NCBI GenBank assembly: GCA_015227615.1
Contig: JAALGZ010000010.1
Location: 1,352,097-1,416,096, forward strand
DNA length: 64,000 bases
Source: Labyrinthula sp. Ha
Lineage: Eukaryota > Sar > Bigyra > Labyrinthulida > Labyrinthulaceae
Direction of reading: 5' to 3'
How positions within the stretch are numbered: position 1 is the first letter of the stretch; each line of letters starts with the position of its first letter. Shown piece by piece: positions 33,012-47,100 of the stretch. The notes beneath the pieces were generated by a model. It searched no databases. It saw only the letters and a list, made by a program, of their open reading frames with translations, and was not told the DNA's origin. Position numbers and translations under genes: made by a program.

Positions 33012-36000
33012 ATGACACAAGTTGTTTTTGAGATTGAGCCTACGTCAACTCAGCACCTCCAGGAGCTCCAAGACTCCGCGAGCCGTCGAAAAGCGAACGT
33101 CCAAGTACCTTCACTCAATTTTGGTGGTCTTACTCAATACAAACTCTCTACAACAGTAAAATTCACTCACGAACTTCTATCCCTAATGATCTATATTCAA
33201 GAAGCTAAACAGAATGTTGTTGAAAGACTTGAGAAAGCAAACCAAAACGCCAACCACAGCAGAAAAGGAAGGTGATTTGTGTCAAGATCCAACTCCAATT
33301 TCACTGGCATAGCTATTTTTGCGTGTCAGGAACTCCTCCTGGATGTAACTGACACCTACAGAGTGAGCGGCAGGTTCCTAGCTGTCAAGATCTGGTCAAG
33401 CAACAACAGAAAACTCATTTTAGTAAACATGCCCGCACCCCACAATTGACTACCGATCCAGGAATACAAAAAATTCTTAGGAAAGCTTCAAGAAAAGGTA
33501 ATGAAGAAAGGCAACAAGAGGATATTAATAGTTATTGTATGTGATTGTAATGTCCAGGCCAACAAAACATCGATATATGCTAGTAACAAGTATGCATTGT
33601 CCTCCAGAAGCAACAGGAATGGCAAGACACTGGAGAATTTTCTACTCATGAATACGATGGACATAGTTAATCACAGGTTCAAAATAGGAAAGATAGGATC
33701 CAGAAGATACGTAACCTTCAAACAATGGAATGAACAGATAAGATCATCAGAACTAGGCTTCTTTGTCACCAACAAACCAGCAGCAATCATATCATCTAAA
33801 GTAAACAGAAAGATCAGCAAAGTCACCTGGCTGCATGAACCAAAAGACCACATGAGAATACAAATCTTCATCAACCTCACACCCACAACACCAAGCCTAA
33901 AGACAACACAGAAAAGGATGTATCGACCTATTTAAAAACACACAGCAAGCAGTTTGACGAAGCTCTACACGGTAAATTGTAAAATACAAAACTTGAACCC
34001 GAAGATGTGAATTACATTCAACTCAGAAGGACAATAAGGGAAGTAATAAAACAGCTGGTTCCGCCAAGAAACGTAAAGGATTTCATCGAAAGAACTCTCC
34101 AGAAATCCTTGAATTTATCAAGTTAAAATGACAAAGATGGAGTACAGCTTCGAAGGAGGAAAGAAAAAGGATGTCCAGAGAAATCAGGAATGCTGCAGTT
34201 GCAGAAAGGAATGTGTAGTTGGACGAAATCTGCACAGAAATTGACACAAACTTCAATACCAATAACTCTCGACAAGTATATAGAATAAGGAAAATATTCC
34301 AGAGGAAGAAATGTAACTTTGAGAGAATAACTAAAGACAGGCAAGTTAATACCGTATCGGTATAAAAAAGACTGAAGATATTGCAGGAACATATTCATGC
34401 GACCCGAAAATATCCAACTCATTGACCACAAAATATAACTGCAGAAGAAATACAACATTACCACAGACAATTCAACTTGAACTTCCAAACCGGCTCCACA
34501 GTTTCACGCAACACTCCAAGCAAAGAAAAAAAAATATCGATATCCTAAAAGCAATCAAAAACAAAAAAGTCAGCGAAAATGATGGTATAGTAAATAAAAT
34601 CCTCAAATACTCTAGTCAATTCCAAAAACATTTAATAAAAATCATTAAAAGATTTTTCAGAGAAGGAAAACTTAAGGAAAATGAAGAAACAGCATTTTGT
34701 CAAGGAAAAGTAATATTCTTGTACAAAGGTAAGGGTCAGAAATAAAACCCTTCACCATACAGGCCAAGAATGTTGCTTCCAATATCTTTCACAGTTTTAA
34801 TAAAAATTATCAACAGGCAGCTAGAAAATGTAGTTGAAAAATTACCTTCATATCAAGCAGAATTTCGCAAACACCGTGCAACAACCCAAAAGATCGAAAT
34901 ACTGAAATAAATAATTGAGAAAATTATAACGGAGAACCTTGGACTCAAGATACTTTTCATCGACTTCAAAAAAGCTTTTGACTCAGTTTCACACAGCTTT
35001 ATCCGTCTCTCACTTAGGGAGCATGGTGCACCTAAATAATTACTAAAAAAGATCATGTACCTCTATAGCTTAGCAAAAGTCAAAGTAGTCGAAGGAGAAA
35101 AAGAATCCAAAACAACAAGGAATTTAAAAAGAGTTATGCAAGGTGACAGTTTGTCACCAACCCTCTTTATCTTGACGTTGGACAGTATTATACATCGCTT
35201 AAAAAATATTACATGCGAAAAGTGAATCTACGAAGTGAACAAGTACAACTCTTGGCTTACGCAGAAGATGTAGTTGCGTTTGTTAAAGAAGACTCTCAAG
35301 TAATAAATCTTCTTAAAGAACTAGCAAAACTTGAACACATCACGAGTCTGGGAATAAAAATCAACAAAACGAAGCTCATATGCATTGAGAAAGTACCTAA
35401 GATACAAGGAAAAATACCTGAAGCTTTGATCAATATACTTCTGTGAAGGTTTAATTGTAAATGATGTGAAATTTTTCCAAACTGCAAGATCCTTGAACTG
35501 TTACCGGACTTCAAGAAACTGCGGTGAAAAAAAAACCATTCAAGAAGAAAAACCCTTGCCGTTTCACACGTAGAAGATATATTGACCAGCTTACTAAGGA
35601 AGGAAGCTCCAAATATCGAAGTAAAAAACCAAACAATGCGGGGAACAACCAAGATGAAGTATCTTGGAGCAGTCTTTAGCACATCGGGGCTGGATGAAGA
35701 AACAGTTTGGATGAAATAACGATGGCAAAAGTGACCTGAACCAATTCGACTACCTTCTAAAGTCAACCATTTTGAATAGGAAAGCAAAAATGAGGATAAT
35801 CTTGTCACTGGCACTTTCGCCACAACTATATGATTGCTAAAACTGGAAGATCACTGTCAACATTAAGAAAAGACTCAACGAACTCTCTAAAAAATAAGAT
35901 AGACAACTTGGAGAATATGAACTTCAACCTGCAGGATGGAGACATAAACGTCTGTGAACTTGCTAAACAAAGAATCCAAGCCTTCTGTGAACAAGAAACT

Positions 36001-36320
36001 ATGGATACACAACTGGACACAGCACGTGAAACTACTGTTCTAGAACCTGGAACACCACAATATCTCTGGAACAAGCACTTCAGCAAAACATAGTCAGAGA
36101 ACATGTGCAAAAATATTACGAACCTGTGCTTCCTGACAATAGACCTGCAACTTCAACTTCACAAAATCACAAACATAGCCTAGAAGATGGCACTATGAGT
36201 GGGCGGTTGAGAGGTTCACAACGCCGTGAACCACTGGAATGTTCTCTCACCCATCCCACCACACCACCCAGGATAGATGCTGGATGCTCCCTCCTAACCT
36301 CAAGCACACCCGACTAGCAT
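33012..36320 (+). mobile_element. degenerate APE-type LINE (non-LTR retrotransposon)
   Basis: Translation in shifting frames gives the parts of a LINE in order. First is a possible ORF1 end (33012-33275). Next is an endonuclease relic (about 33350-33935), with IVIVCDCNVQ where active elements have a GDFN motif and an NGKTLENFL helix. Then comes a reverse transcriptase (about 34540-35450) with NDGIVNKILKY, LFIDFKKAFDSVSH (motif A), MQGDSLSPTLFIL and LAYAEDVVAF, where the catalytic YADD/FADD motif has become YAED. A KYLGAVFSTSG thumb motif is at about 35655. Many stops and frameshifts make it dead. Base composition is richer in GC than the flanks, as expected for an insertion. The 3' end is uncertain. 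Confidence 0.85.
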
Positions 36321-38240
36321 GGAATTCTCTGCATGCCAAGGAAGAGTACCAAGAAGCTAGAGAGAGAAAACCAAGAGATAATAAGGGCAAGAAAAGCTAC
36401 CCAACACCAATCTGAAACCCGGGGTCGTCAGAATCTAATAATACACCATCTTCTTGAACCTGGATGAAAGATAGGAAAACTGGTATCCTTGAAATCGTCT
36501 AAATCGTGAAATCTTGGTCAAGTTCCGTCAAAACCTCAACTACATATTTTGGCTGGATAAAGGTAAGTAGCCTAATCACCAATAAACGGTGTAGATATAC
36601 TCCGTTAGATTCTTGACCGGCCTTCTGGAGCTTGGATGTAGATAAAAACACGTCGAGAGAGAAATATGTAGCTGGAAGCACAAACCTTGGTCAAATTTCA
36701 CTGGAAAACATCTAATTGAAAATCAAGAACCATCTGGAGTTGCATCAAACAGGAACTGGATCATTTCAACGTCTGGGTCGGACTCAAATCAAACACTCTC
36801 GCTCGAGATTATTATTTTCTTTGACTCTTGGATTGCATTTTGGAAAGTCACAAATATTTGAGAAAAACAGCACAAGGATCACGGAAGAATAACAAACTAA
36901 TAAAAAAAGAACTCCTGCTACATAATAATACTTTTTTTGGAAGGAACAAAATATCAGTAAGAGCAATATTGTAGAGAGAGTGCGGGGAAGACCGCAAACT
37001 CAAACAGGATTAGGTTCTCGGAATCAAGTGGCACTGACTTGGAGCCTGTAATTAACTAACTTAATCTTAATGCTTTCTCTCTGCAATGACCTAAGAAGTA
37101 TTTGCTTAATATGTTTAATTCAGTATTTTGCTTGGCTTTCTTGCTATGTATTTTGCTTTCACTGCCAGAACATCCTACGTATATTGTGTCTATGGCAAAA
37201 CTAAATTGGGTAAGATCAGATTTTAAGCCATGTCATAACAAGGCTAGTTGCCTTTTAATGGTAGAATAACTGAAAGAAGACAACTGGAAAGCAGTCGTAC
37301 AGTCTATTCGAATGGATGTGAATATTCTCAATTAAAAAATCTTAATATTCTTATTTCATGGTCTGTTTGACACTGCTACGCATATTTATTGTTTTTTCTT
37401 TGTTATTTTGCTTGCGTATGCCTTATCCTTTTTCAATGTGTTTCTATGAATATTTTCAAGTGATACCCCATATATCATTTACGCTATGCTCTAGATGTTT
37501 GTCTCCTCTCCAAATTGTCGATAAACCTCTCAACTTCAAGTTCTGTAGAACCTAGTCACTGCATTTTGTATTTGGTGCTTAGACCTAACCTCTAGGGGCA
37601 TTTTCTTGGTAGATACAGCCAAATTGCTTCTGTACATTAACTTAGGTTACAGTTTAGGTACATAAAACTGGTTTAATATTCTCACCAGCTGTCAATAGTT
37701 ATGCAAAGATATTATTCTTGTCTTGATTGTTTGTATATAGTTTCCAAACTTTCACCTCTAACTGTGAAAATCAGTTTTCAAGAAAATATTACAACAAATC
37801 CAGGACAGGAGCGCTTAACCTATTATACATGGGACTACTGCTTACATGTCTTAATTTCATACCTTTGCTGCACAATTCTTACCAATGACAATAAAAATTG
37901 TTTGCCTGTTGTATAATGTTTTCTGAATATTGAGCAGGTAGCTCCATAGATATATATCACATCAAATAACAGAATTTCGGTTCAAAGAAGCGGCAGAGAG
38001 TTCGATGATGGTGATCATGCACTTCAAAAGAAAAGAAGAGTATTTCAACAAGTATAATAAATAAACAATAGAGATAAGTAAATTTGAGCAGCGAATAAAG
38101 ATATTCTTGTTTCCTTTTTATGCTAGTTACAGATCTGAATTTCTGAAATATTAAGGCTTTTAATCAATCAAATATTCTGCATCAAACCCAGAAGGCGCAA
38201 GAACAATAAAAATATTAAGTTCAAAATATGCGACTAATCT
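36321..38240. other. LINE tail region and non-coding DNA
   Basis: Up to about 37000 the sequence keeps the higher GC of the LINE and may be its 3' UTR; no poly-A tail was pinned down. The rest is AT-rich with only chance open frames. Confidence 0.45.
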
Positions 38241-39326
38241 CTAGATAAGCGCATTTGGATTGCTAAATTTTCCTTTAAAACCTTTTGCAAATGTCTCTTC
38301 TGAGCTAAGGTTCGCGAAAGCTGAAATAGAGCATAAAGTACCTACTGCATTTGAAACACCGCCTTCACCCCAATCTCTTTTTCTAAGTATATTTTTCAAG
38401 GTTTTAGTCACAGAAATTTCTTTACTAAATTGTAGTAGCAGAACGCATAATATACGTATAGAATTGTTACTAAATTGAGTACAATCTAGAACTTTGAGTT
38501 TAGTTTTTGTTCTTCTTTTCAAAAGTTCACATAAATTAATACTCATCCAAATTTGAGAGTCATCACAAAATAAACTCAACTCAACTAAATTATCAAATCC
38601 AGTCCTCAAAAAGTGAAAGAAATATATTGAATCTGAACGGATTTGACCAAAACACCAAAAATTAAATGCGTTTAAATTATCCAACTGACTTCCAAAGCTT
38701 TGATAAGATTGTTTTGTAAATTTAATAGAGGATCTTCTTCTCAGATAAATTCCTGCAAAGTTAACTCCTTCAATAAGATTCAAAAACCTCTGACTCATTA
38801 AATCAGACTCCACAACAAATAGTGAAATATTATCTCTCTTGAGCTCACACAAAATCTTTCGAATAATTTTAACCTTACCGTCATCTTCTTCCATACCCTC
38901 AGTCAAACAAATCCTAAAGTTCAACTCTTCGAATCTTCTTTGATCAAGTAGTCTAAGTAGTATTTTGGATTCTCTAAAGCTATCTTTCAATGAATGATCT
39001 GGTAGAGCTTGAGAAAAATGAATGCGAAAATCTCGAGCTTCATACAAACTTCTTGCCTCCACGGAAAATATAAAAGAACTTGTCCTCATTTTCATTAAGA
39101 TGTTTATACCTGAATCACTATAGTGCTGTCTTCTTGATGGACCTATATTCTCCGGATTCTCCCACGCAATTTCCAAAGATATCTCATTTTCAAAAAGCTC
39201 TTTAGCGAGCTTCTCATGACTGATTTTCTCTTTCTTAAGCCTTGGCCAAAACGACTTTTTTAGTTGAGCAGCTTCAATTTTCTTAGAATCATCACGAAAC
39301 CAACCAAAATGTTTCAGTTTTCTCAT
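38241..39326 (-). CDS. hypothetical 361-aa protein, leucine-rich
   Basis: An uninterrupted 361-codon frame, far longer than chance frames in this AT-rich DNA, so probably a real gene. No family recognised. The N-terminus is rich in Lys and Glu. From about residue 195 there are spaced Leu/Asn patterns (NLVELSLF, KLKVLDCTQFSNNSI) that recall degenerate leucine-rich repeats or the F-box/LRR fold. No signal peptide or membrane segment is seen in the frame. A 90-codon frame immediately upstream (39323-39595, minus) starts like a signal peptide (MKIIIITLLGYTF) and overlaps the ATG as ATGA. It could be an upstream exon or chance. Confidence 0.6.
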   Translation of the reverse strand: MRKLKHFGWFRDDSKKIEAAQLKKSFWPRLKKEKISHEKLAKELFENEISLEIAWENPENIGPSRRQHYSDSGINILMKMRTSSFIFSVEARSLYEARDFRIHFSQALPDHSLKDSFRESKILLRLLDQRRFEELNFRICLTEGMEEDDGKVKIIRKILCELKRDNISLFVVESDLMSQRFLNLIEGVNFAGIYLRRRSSIKFTKQSYQSFGSQLDNLNAFNFWCFGQIRSDSIYFFHFLRTGFDNLVELSLFCDDSQIWMSINLCELLKRRTKTKLKVLDCTQFSNNSIRILCVLLLQFSKEISVTKTLKNILRKRDWGEGGVSNAVGTLCSISAFANLSSEETFAKGFKGKFSNPNALI

Positions 39327-39595
39327 TTTATAGTTGAAGTCGAAGAAATAAGTCTGAAAGTGTTTGTGTATGAGAGTTTTATTTTGAGCCCAGTTCTTTT
39401 AATTTGTTGTCTGAATTTTATCACTTTCAGATATCTGCCCAAAAACTTATTCATATCTATGATATGATTGGTTTGCGTGTTTAGCCAATGAGTTTGATTA
39501 GACTTTCGAAAGTACTTCCCAAAATGGAGCATTACTGTAGATTGTCGACATATTGAAAAAGTATAACCCAGAAGTGTTATAATTATGATTTTCAT

Positions 39596-41340
39596 ATTGT
39601 GTTAAGATATTTTATGAGTGGTATTTATACTTAAGAGTGCATAGCTATACTGCGTCAGAAGGTATTTGTGTAAGCAGTAGTGAATACAGCATTACTGTGA
39701 GCTGATTAGAGTAATATCAAGTATATTTAACGACTAAACCGTTATAAGAAAGTAAAGGCAAGAAAAATATTTAGGTAGGCTTTGTGTGGTAAAGATCTAG
39801 ATAAAGTGTATTTTTGGAGAAGTTCCATTCATAATTGTATTAAGTACTATTATATTCCTTTGGAAAAAGAATAACACAGATTTTTGTCGCAGGAGCTATT
39901 TTTGACGAAGGGACCTAGGTTCAAAATTATAATTTTCAACTATTGCTATTACTAAAAAACATTGGATTATAATAGATATTTAGGACCTTCAGTAGGAATG
40001 AAAACATGCTTGGATGATAGAATATAAACAATAAGCCTAGGTGTAAAATGTGTAAAGAGAAATATCATTATTGAATATTATACTTTTTTGTTTATGTAAA
40101 AGTGTTTCCATCTAAATTTTGATTAGTGGTTATTTCGAAGAGAAGACTAATTATACTTTTTCGTCGCATGATATTATTGTGAATAGGGCGGCGCTTTGTA
40201 ACAGTGTAGGTATAAGAAATAAGTAGGTATCGAAGTATAATAATAGTATAGTAACTTCCAGACGTCGGTAAATTACCCCTTTCGCGACTAAAGCGGCTTC
40301 TTTTTATTCCGAAAGTTCAGAATTATTCCAATTTTTAGGTTATTGCGAAATGTTTCTGTTGAGTGGGATCCTTACTAAACTTGTACCTCCGAAATGTAAC
40401 TTTCTTATATGAAACATAATTTGCGTTAATTAAGATATTAATGGTTAAATTATAGTACATCCTAAATTTATATCGAAGCTAGTTAAGCGCTATAAGAGCT
40501 GCAGCAATTTATCCTTTAGCTACGTTTGATATTATAACTGTAAGTCCGCTGACCCACACCGTTTGGCAAAGATATTGCTTTATGGCAAAAAAATCCAAAT
40601 TTTCATTCTTTTTGCTGTGTCTAAATTCAAAAAAACCCTTTAAATATTTGGTTTTCTAAAAATTCCTAAAAGTGGGGGTAAAATACCTTTTTTCAAAATT
40701 CGTATTATTCATATTTTCCTGGAAATCTCCAACTTTTCCAAATATACTCTCCTCTGTGTATCTCTGTTTCAGGTGCTTCAACCAGGACCACAACTTTCTG
40801 AATCTAGTGGTTCTGGCATGCACGATCATATCCAAATATTCAATATTTTGTGTCTTTAATATCTATAAAACGACTCCTCGCTTCGACATCATAGCCCAAT
40901 CTGATACAAATGAATTCTTCAAAACTTTTCTAAAGGTAAATTTATAATCTGCTGATCAATCATTGCAATAAACTTATTGCCTGGGTCTCGGGTAGGATTA
41001 TATTCACACCATGAATATGTGGAGTTCATCAGCAACGCCTTTATTTTCCCACACTCTCATTCAGATGTTGCCCCACTTCTTTAACTACTCAAACAAAACT
41101 ATGAGGGTTGATACAATAATTTTTTTAAACAAGTATATCTTCATCCAAAATATTTGGCTGGTCAGCTTACGATTCCATATTACAACTAAGTAAATAATGA
41201 GATCGCTATATTTATTATCATTCAGAGCTTCTTGTAATTCGTGACAAGTTTCGTCTAAGTATGTTCTTAGCGTTTAAATCTTCAACTGTTGATTTCGTGT
41301 CTCCAAGATTGTATTCTTTCTTTGAGTACATTCATTGCTA
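39596..41340. other. non-coding, no gene seen
   Basis: AT-rich. Short open frames are not supported by any motif. Confidence 0.5.
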
Positions 41341-41960
41341 GTGATTAACTCGATAGCAGTAGCTATATTTCATTCAAGTATTTAGATGAAAGTAACTTGA
41401 TAACTTCTTTCCACAAAGCTTCGTATTCTTTTATATCGCAATATTCCAGGATAATAGAGCTCTCCATTTTATTTATAATCATACGATATATATTTCGGTA
41501 TTTCTTCACTGTCAATAGCCTGTTAATCTTTACTATACAAAAAGAACAAAATTTATTTCTCATAGAAAAGGTATAGCCGTGCGTCTTGATATTCTTCATC
41601 TTCATCTCCATCAAATCCAAGAATCATCCTAAGTAGCCTCTAATTGGTTGCTTTCCAATTAATTTCTGTAGCATTCCATATATTTGCTCCTAATTTCTGG
41701 ATGTAACGGGACTGAAATATTGGGGAAAGTTGATAAAACTATATTTCTTTATACATGTACGCAGTAAGTCTTTTTCTGCCCTCAAACGGTCTACTTTCAT
41801 TTCGCCATTCTCATCTAGAATTCTTAGTAAATCCTACAGTGCTCCAACAGAGCAAATCTCTGCAACATTTATTGTAGTCATGTCCTCAACTCCATATATC
41901 CGAATCATAATTAATAGAGTTATCTTTGCCAAAGTTTTAGATTGGTATTTCTAGTAATCC
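41341..41960 (-). pseudogene. unidentified gene relic on the minus strand
   Basis: Minus-strand translation gives long amino-acid-like stretches broken by a few stops. One upstream block contains EDMTTINVAEICSVGAL, a stop, then DLLRILDENGEMKVDRL. A downstream block of 85 codons (41363-41620) is rich in Lys and Ile. The balanced composition suggests former coding sequence. No family recognised. Confidence 0.3.
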
Positions 41961-43219
41961 ATCATCATATCTCAAACATTTTCAGTGATAGCTATACAGG
42001 GTTCAAGTTTTTATCTATGTTTTCATTCTAACGAATCCATCAATTTTTCAAATGCACTTATTCCTTTATTTTTCTTGATCCATGTAGTATCTTGTCCTCT
42101 ATTTTCTTTGAATTATTTAAGTATATAGTCCATGTTATAGCACTTGGAAGAAATATTGTAGGAGAAAAACCATCAATCTCATTCTATGGGTCTATACTTC
42201 TTAATCACCCAACAGACAAACTATATAAACAATTTCACTGCAAATCCTAGCTATCCGATAAGGTTTCTTCATTGAGATTCATTCTTTTTAAAAATCACTG
42301 GTTTATGAATCATCATATATTTTCAAACGTTGGGATTAATAACATCCTCTTTCACTGTGGCGTAGATTACCATATTGTTCACAGCTCTCAAACGAGCAAA
42401 GTGCCTTAAAGCTCGGCTTTGATAGTGTCCTAGTTTCTCCGCCAACTCTCTTATGAATAACTTCAGACTTTTCGGATTTTTCTTTGAGAAACACGTGGAA
42501 AATTTTTCTTGTGCCATTTTAACTAAGCCCCTTTCCTGCAATTATCTTAAAGGCGTTAAATTACCCCCCCCTGAATCCATTGGGTTCGGAATTAAGAAAT
42601 AATGGTTTTGTTCTAATATATCCTGCCAACTTTTTCTTGGCATCACAAGCACATGTAGCAATATCTTATTTTATTTCAAAACACTTCTATTATGTGCTCT
42701 TATCGCGAGTAATAAGTGATGTATATGGCCAAATATAATATATCATCTTACTTGAATTGTTTGTAAGAATGAATCAACCAAAATTTTTTAAGATGGGAAC
42801 TTTGATCAAAAACAGAAGAAAGTCATTTTTCAACTTACAATTACTGTGAAAAATCCCTAATACTCGTACCACATTTTCAGCAATGAATGGCACATAGATT
42901 AACAAGAACGTCAATCTTGAAAACAAATCAGTACATAACAAAATAACCTTCCTATTTACTGACATTAAAATACCCTGAAATGATATTTTACCCTCTCCTT
43001 GCAGTCAGTTAATTGAAGCAAAAAGTCTTTTTAGTATATATATACGTATACACATATATATACTATTTTTGGTCAAAGTAAGGTTTGGCTTCTCATCTTT
43101 TATTATTTTGTTTTCAAAGAATATTTCGATTTTTCTATGTGTAATGTATAAATTTATGTTAACTATCTATTTTTCATTTACATTATAATAATTAATACAA
43201 AATTCTAAATAAAACAGCA
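41961..43219. other. non-coding, with C-tract and an AT palindrome
   Basis: Holds C8 at 42564-42571 and an imperfect TA-rich palindrome at 43032-43065 (TAGTATATATA against TATATATACTA). A 72-codon minus-strand frame at 42323-42541 has no recognisable motif. Confidence 0.45.
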
Positions 43220-44140
43220 CAGTTAATATTGTATTCAATATCAAAACCATTCTTTCATTGTCAGTCAAGGCCTTATCTAGTTTCTTTTGTAGATCATTTT
43301 TTTTATTTATACGTGGAATAAATTAATCAGCGATCAAGTGGGTAAAATTTAAGAGGTTTCCTAGAAGATATGACTTCCTTCAAATTTCCTTCGATATTCC
43401 GGATAATTATTCGTCATTTGTACTGAGGATATTTCCTTAGTAGATTCCACATAATATTAACTTATCTCACTAGATAAAATACTAGAAAATAAGTTTCATA
43501 TATTTTCAATAGGGTAAACTTTCGGCGATACTTGTTGAAACTCTAGACCCCAATTGATTGTTCTTTTCATATTTGTTTTCCTAACAAACTCGTGAGTTAA
43601 AAATAAATATTCAATACTTGTGATAAGTGGAAACCCCTATTTAGTTGCCTCAGATGATATATGAAAGTTTCATATCTGTTACTATAATCTTGAATGGTTA
43701 TTTACAAATTATATGTCAGTTCAATTGATTACCCTTGAACCATCTCTGCGACATCACAACCACATAAACTTTATTGAAATTGAATTTATATAATAAATTT
43801 TTTCATCTTTTTGACATAAAAGATAACTTCAAAATTGTTCATTGAAATCAGCGAAGAATGATAACATCTTTCCTTGGATCATAGTATTTAATTGATATAT
43901 CTAAACTATTTTCATATTGTTGATAAAGTGCTTCTGGATTTCTTTCAAAAGATCTATGCATTTCATTTGAATTTATTTTTTTTCAGCTCTTTAACCTTCC
44001 CTGAGATCTTATTTTCTCCTCTTATTAAAGTTCGTACTTCAAAAAAACAATTGAGACATGAAAATCACATTATATGCAAACATATCTGTGCAATTTTGTA
44101 CGTGTATTTTGGATTATTCTTACTGCGAAAGTTTTCACAT
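43220..44140 (-). repeat. dispersed repeat copy 2, possible gag relic
   Basis: Second copy of the 0.9-kb repeat at 31885-32800, same orientation, offset about 11.33 kb. It matches almost continuously with scattered substitutions and small indels. The gag-like minus-strand reading is slightly better kept here. Confidence 0.6.
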
Positions 44141-47100
44141 AGCAATCATCAAAAATATGACCTTAATAAGATGACCCTTGGTCACAGAATTATGTAACCA
44201 GAAAGAATTATAGTCTAATAATGTTCTGGCATAGTTTTTTACTACTTCTAATAGCTCTCGAGTTTTGTTAAGAATTGTTAAATACTCTGTTCTAAAAAGA
44301 CAGCGTTGTAAGCCCAATACAGCGACTTGAAAAAATCTTTTTGGGTGGATAACTTCGTGGATAACTCTTTCTCTTAGAATCAGGGTATTCTAAACTAACC
44401 CGGTAAGGTTGCTATAAAGTTACGGCTCACCCCCCCCCACAAAATGTTAAATACAAACCATGGTGGACTCTGTTTTTCTTATGGGAAAGTAGTCAAAATT
44501 TTAAAATGTATTGTGTTATTATAACAAGTTTAATCCAAAAAAATCCAACACTACTCTCAATACTTAGAAAAGATTAATCTGTATTTTTTAATACGATATT
44601 CAGCGCATAAAAATCTGTCACGAATATGTATTCTTGTTCTGATTTAGCCATCTCTAGAATTTTATAGAATGCACTATATTTAGATCTAAAGTATTTTTCT
44701 ATTTTGTCAGAGTCTTTTCTATTCCTATAAATATTTTTTTCCGAGACCAGTTGCTGTTTTTTCAGAACATAATAATCAACAGTCAGTATTAACATTTATT
44801 TAATGATATCCAATGTTAGTATCCTAGCTAGAGCGAAATCTTATCTGAATACTGCTGCTTGTCTACCAATAGCTTCGAGATCTTCGCCGATAACTCTTTA
44901 CTTGGGTATTTATATTCATTTTGGTATACCTATTTTCAGGATTTATCTTAATAACCACACATCGTTATCTATATTTAGTTAGAACGTTTCCGATGTCCCA
45001 ATTATTATCTAAAAGAACATCTTTTTTTTCTTTTCAGATGCAGCAATTTTCCAACCGTACTAAGCCTCGCCTTTTAATATATAAAATTTTTGGATTGCAG
45101 CACCTCCACCTTCATGACTTAGATACACGGGTTGATTCGCCTCCATTTGGACAATTTAAAGCTAATAATAAATTAATCACTTAATTATTAGTCTGGCTCT
45201 TAAGATTATAGCTGGGTACCATTGATTTCTATTAAATAATTTTTCTTTAATATTTCAACTAAGATTTGCATAGGGCTTAATCCGTGCCTCTACAACACAA
45301 CAAAATCTATTTTTAATTTCTTTCACGGGTTTTTTGTTAGAATAGAAGGGGCGTAAACGAGCTCAATTTATATCACACAAAACTTCTTATTACTACCATT
45401 GATTTTGTGTCTCCAACCAAAAATATTAGATGGAAAATTTTGTTCACTACGCTGACACAAATTGATTCTTGTACAAGAAAAATGTACATTGATTCAACTA
45501 AAAACACGGTGAAGACGTTGTACCAGGTGATGAATCCAGTATCTCATAATACCCCTCTATACATTTATATTTCCTTTGGAATTCAGATTTTATCTTACAA
45601 GTAATAATTCAGAAGGTCCAATCAATGATAAATACATACATACATAACTGTTTTCGATCTCATTTTGATTTCTTACTCTCAGGTGAATTTAATTTATTTG
45701 ACCATTTCTATTTCATCTATTTCGAGCGACTAAAATCAATATTGGCAAGTATTTTCTCCATTTATTCCCTTCTCAGTTTTACTATAGGAAAAGAAACATC
45801 TTTGCCATCCTTCTTTATATTTTTTCACGAAGGATATCATCGCGAAATTTTCATAGCTATGACAGTATGTCTATTGATCGTTCTTTATGAATTTGTTTGT
45901 GGGAGGTTTTAATGAAAGCAGCTGAGCTACGGCACAAAAAATCTTTGCTTTCCTTTCCACTAAATCTTTGACGCATATTAAGCCTTTTATAACTATATTA
46001 CATACTCTAGGTGATGGCATATATTTTGATGAATATTATTTTAGTGTTTTATAGCCCGGTTTCAACAACTTAGAAAAAACAACCAGGTATTCACTGTTTA
46101 CCGAGAAATATTTTTGTAGTTTTCTGTAAAACGTCACAAAAATTTTATTATTAGGCTTAGCAAAATTTCACGGCATTAAAAAAACATAACCATAGGTTTG
46201 GCAAACATAATGGAAATAAAATTTTTTTCTACCATCATTTCTGTAATTCAATAGTTTCAAATATCATTAGATCTGGGGTCTCTAAGTCTTACTTTCAAGT
46301 TTTTTGTCTTAATTTTCTTAACCGGGTGATTATATAATCATGGTTATTTTTCATCTCCGTTTGTTTAGAATATCCAAACAGTACTAAGTCCATATATAAT
46401 TTTAAATTGATTTTCATATACTTCTGTGCAGATAATCTTGAATGTAGAATAAGCATTTGATCTAACTTCTTACAATCTATCTCAATAAACAGATCTACTA
46501 AAAGTAGTGATTCTTATCTTCCTAAAGTTTTAGCTCCCTAAAATCTTAAGTGCTTCCTTCGCTAAACCGAACAAATCTTAAACAAAAGCTGCATTATCAA
46601 AAAATCTAATTATATCTTTTTTACTCATCTTAATCCCACACAATTTTGGTCGAAGTTTATAAGAACTCAATTTCATAGAAACTTGGAAAAGTTTTTACTG
46701 ACCAGGATTTTCAATAAGTTTTTGCTTTGAAAAGTTTACCTTTTTTCTATAAATTGATATATGAAAATTTCAATATCAATCCTTGCATCGTCTTACACCC
46801 TAACTGAATATCTAAACTTGTTGACTTAAAAAACAATATAGAAAAATAAAAAACTACAATGCAACAAAACGCGAATGAGTTACCTAGCTCTAGCACAGAA
46901 AAATAATTCATTATTCACAATGAAAGTACTTCAAAACCAGGAAAGTTGTAATCAAAGGGTACTGGGTCAATTCTAATGGCAACAAGCTAGCTAGAAACAA
47001 TACGAGAAATCTGTAAATATTCCATAGCATATATATTTTCAGGTCTAAGATATTCTGTTAAATGTTTTCTTGTAGTATTAACTCTAAAAGCAAGAAAAAA

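Noticed and set aside
39323-39595. A secreted 90-aa protein gene on the minus strand
   Set aside because: Only a hydrophobic start supports it and there is no motif. It overlaps the start of the 361-aa frame and may be leader, exon or chance.
31885-44140. The two 0.9-kb direct repeats as LTRs of one 12-kb retrotransposon
   Set aside because: The DNA between them contains a LINE relic and an unrelated orphan gene. The repeats themselves look like internal (gag-like) sequence, and no TG...CA ends were found.
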